The notes beneath the pieces are model-generated. The model saw only the letters and a program-made list of their open reading frames with translations. It did not search any database and was not told the DNA's origin. Shown here piece after piece: positions 5,560 through 5,633 of a stretch of DNA of 5,633 nucleotides. The stretch spans positions 1-5,633 of the forward strand of contig JACQCN010000396.1 of the NCBI GenBank assembly GCA_016201575.1. Direction: 5' to 3'. Both the position numbers and the translations under genes were made by a program. The DNA is from Candidatus Rokuibacteriota bacterium (GTDB taxonomy: Bacteria > Methylomirabilota > Methylomirabilia > Rokubacteriales > CSP1-6). How positions within the stretch are numbered: position 1 is the first letter of the stretch; every line of letters starts with the position of its first letter.

Positions 5560-5633
5560 GTGGATGCCGTGCTCGCCCTTCCGCCCCTGGTTGTCGGGGT
5601 CGCGGCGGTGATGGTCGGCATCGGGCTCGTGTA
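5560..5633 (+). CDS. 5' end of a gene with a hydrophobic, membrane-inserting N terminus (partial)
   Basis: GTG at 5560 opens a frame that reads MDAVLALPPLVVGVAAVMV and onward to the window edge, 24 complete codons without a stop. It looks like a first transmembrane helix or a signal anchor. The neighbouring frame from ATG 5564 stops within the window. The frame from ATG 5541/5550 stays open but is Arg/Gly-rich and looks non-coding. The well-placed promoter immediately upstream supports a true gene start here. There is no ribosome binding site. Function cannot be told from this fragment. Confidence 0.5.
   Translation, partial: MDAVLALPPLVVGVAAVMVGIGLV

Overview
The window is a compact, very GC-rich stretch of bacterial chromosome with third codon positions almost all G or C. 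It holds short operons of housekeeping, redox and signalling genes. No mobile element, CRISPR array, tRNA or rRNA was seen. The style fits an uncultured high-GC soil or groundwater lineage such as Rokubacteria/Methylomirabilota or a deltaproteobacterium-like group. That placement is an impression from composition and gene style, not a demonstrated assignment.

Left part (1-809): The window opens with the last codons of a gene ending in a cysteine cluster, plausibly the C-terminal redox tail of an adenosylcobalamin-dependent ribonucleotide reductase. A 64-residue two-helix membrane protein follows in the same direction (73-267). A 203-bp gap with three inverted repeats comes next, then an unrecognised 112-residue protein (471-809). 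The tail of that protein overlaps, tail to tail, the next gene on the opposite strand.

Middle (742-2400): On the minus strand lies a type 2 (thioredoxin-reductase-like) ferredoxin-NADP+ reductase. It is intact in sequence and frame except for one in-frame amber codon (1525-1527) where the family would typically carry Gln, so it is either a very young pseudogene or a base error. Across a divergent promoter region sits a secreted single-haem cytochrome c (1931-2344), followed by an 18-bp perfect hairpin.

Right part (2401-5633): A near-consensus sigma70 promoter drives a soluble hybrid histidine kinase (GAF, GAF-like, HisKA, HATPase, receiver). Its stop codon overlaps the apparent start of a Ppx/GppA-family phosphatase. 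That phosphatase has no ATG, GTG or TTG in a usable place, and the best start is a CTG in a CTGA overlap. The pair looks like a translationally coupled signalling unit linking a cytoplasmic sensor to polyphosphate or pppGpp metabolism. The window ends just inside a new gene with a TTGACA-17-TAGCAT promoter and a hydrophobic N terminus.

The most noteworthy signals are the single-codon lesion in the reductase, the missing canonical start of the Ppx/GppA gene, the kinase-phosphatase coupling, and several genes whose -10 boxes lie only 7-9 nt from the start codon, suggesting leaderless mRNAs. Nothing here is clearly a novel system.
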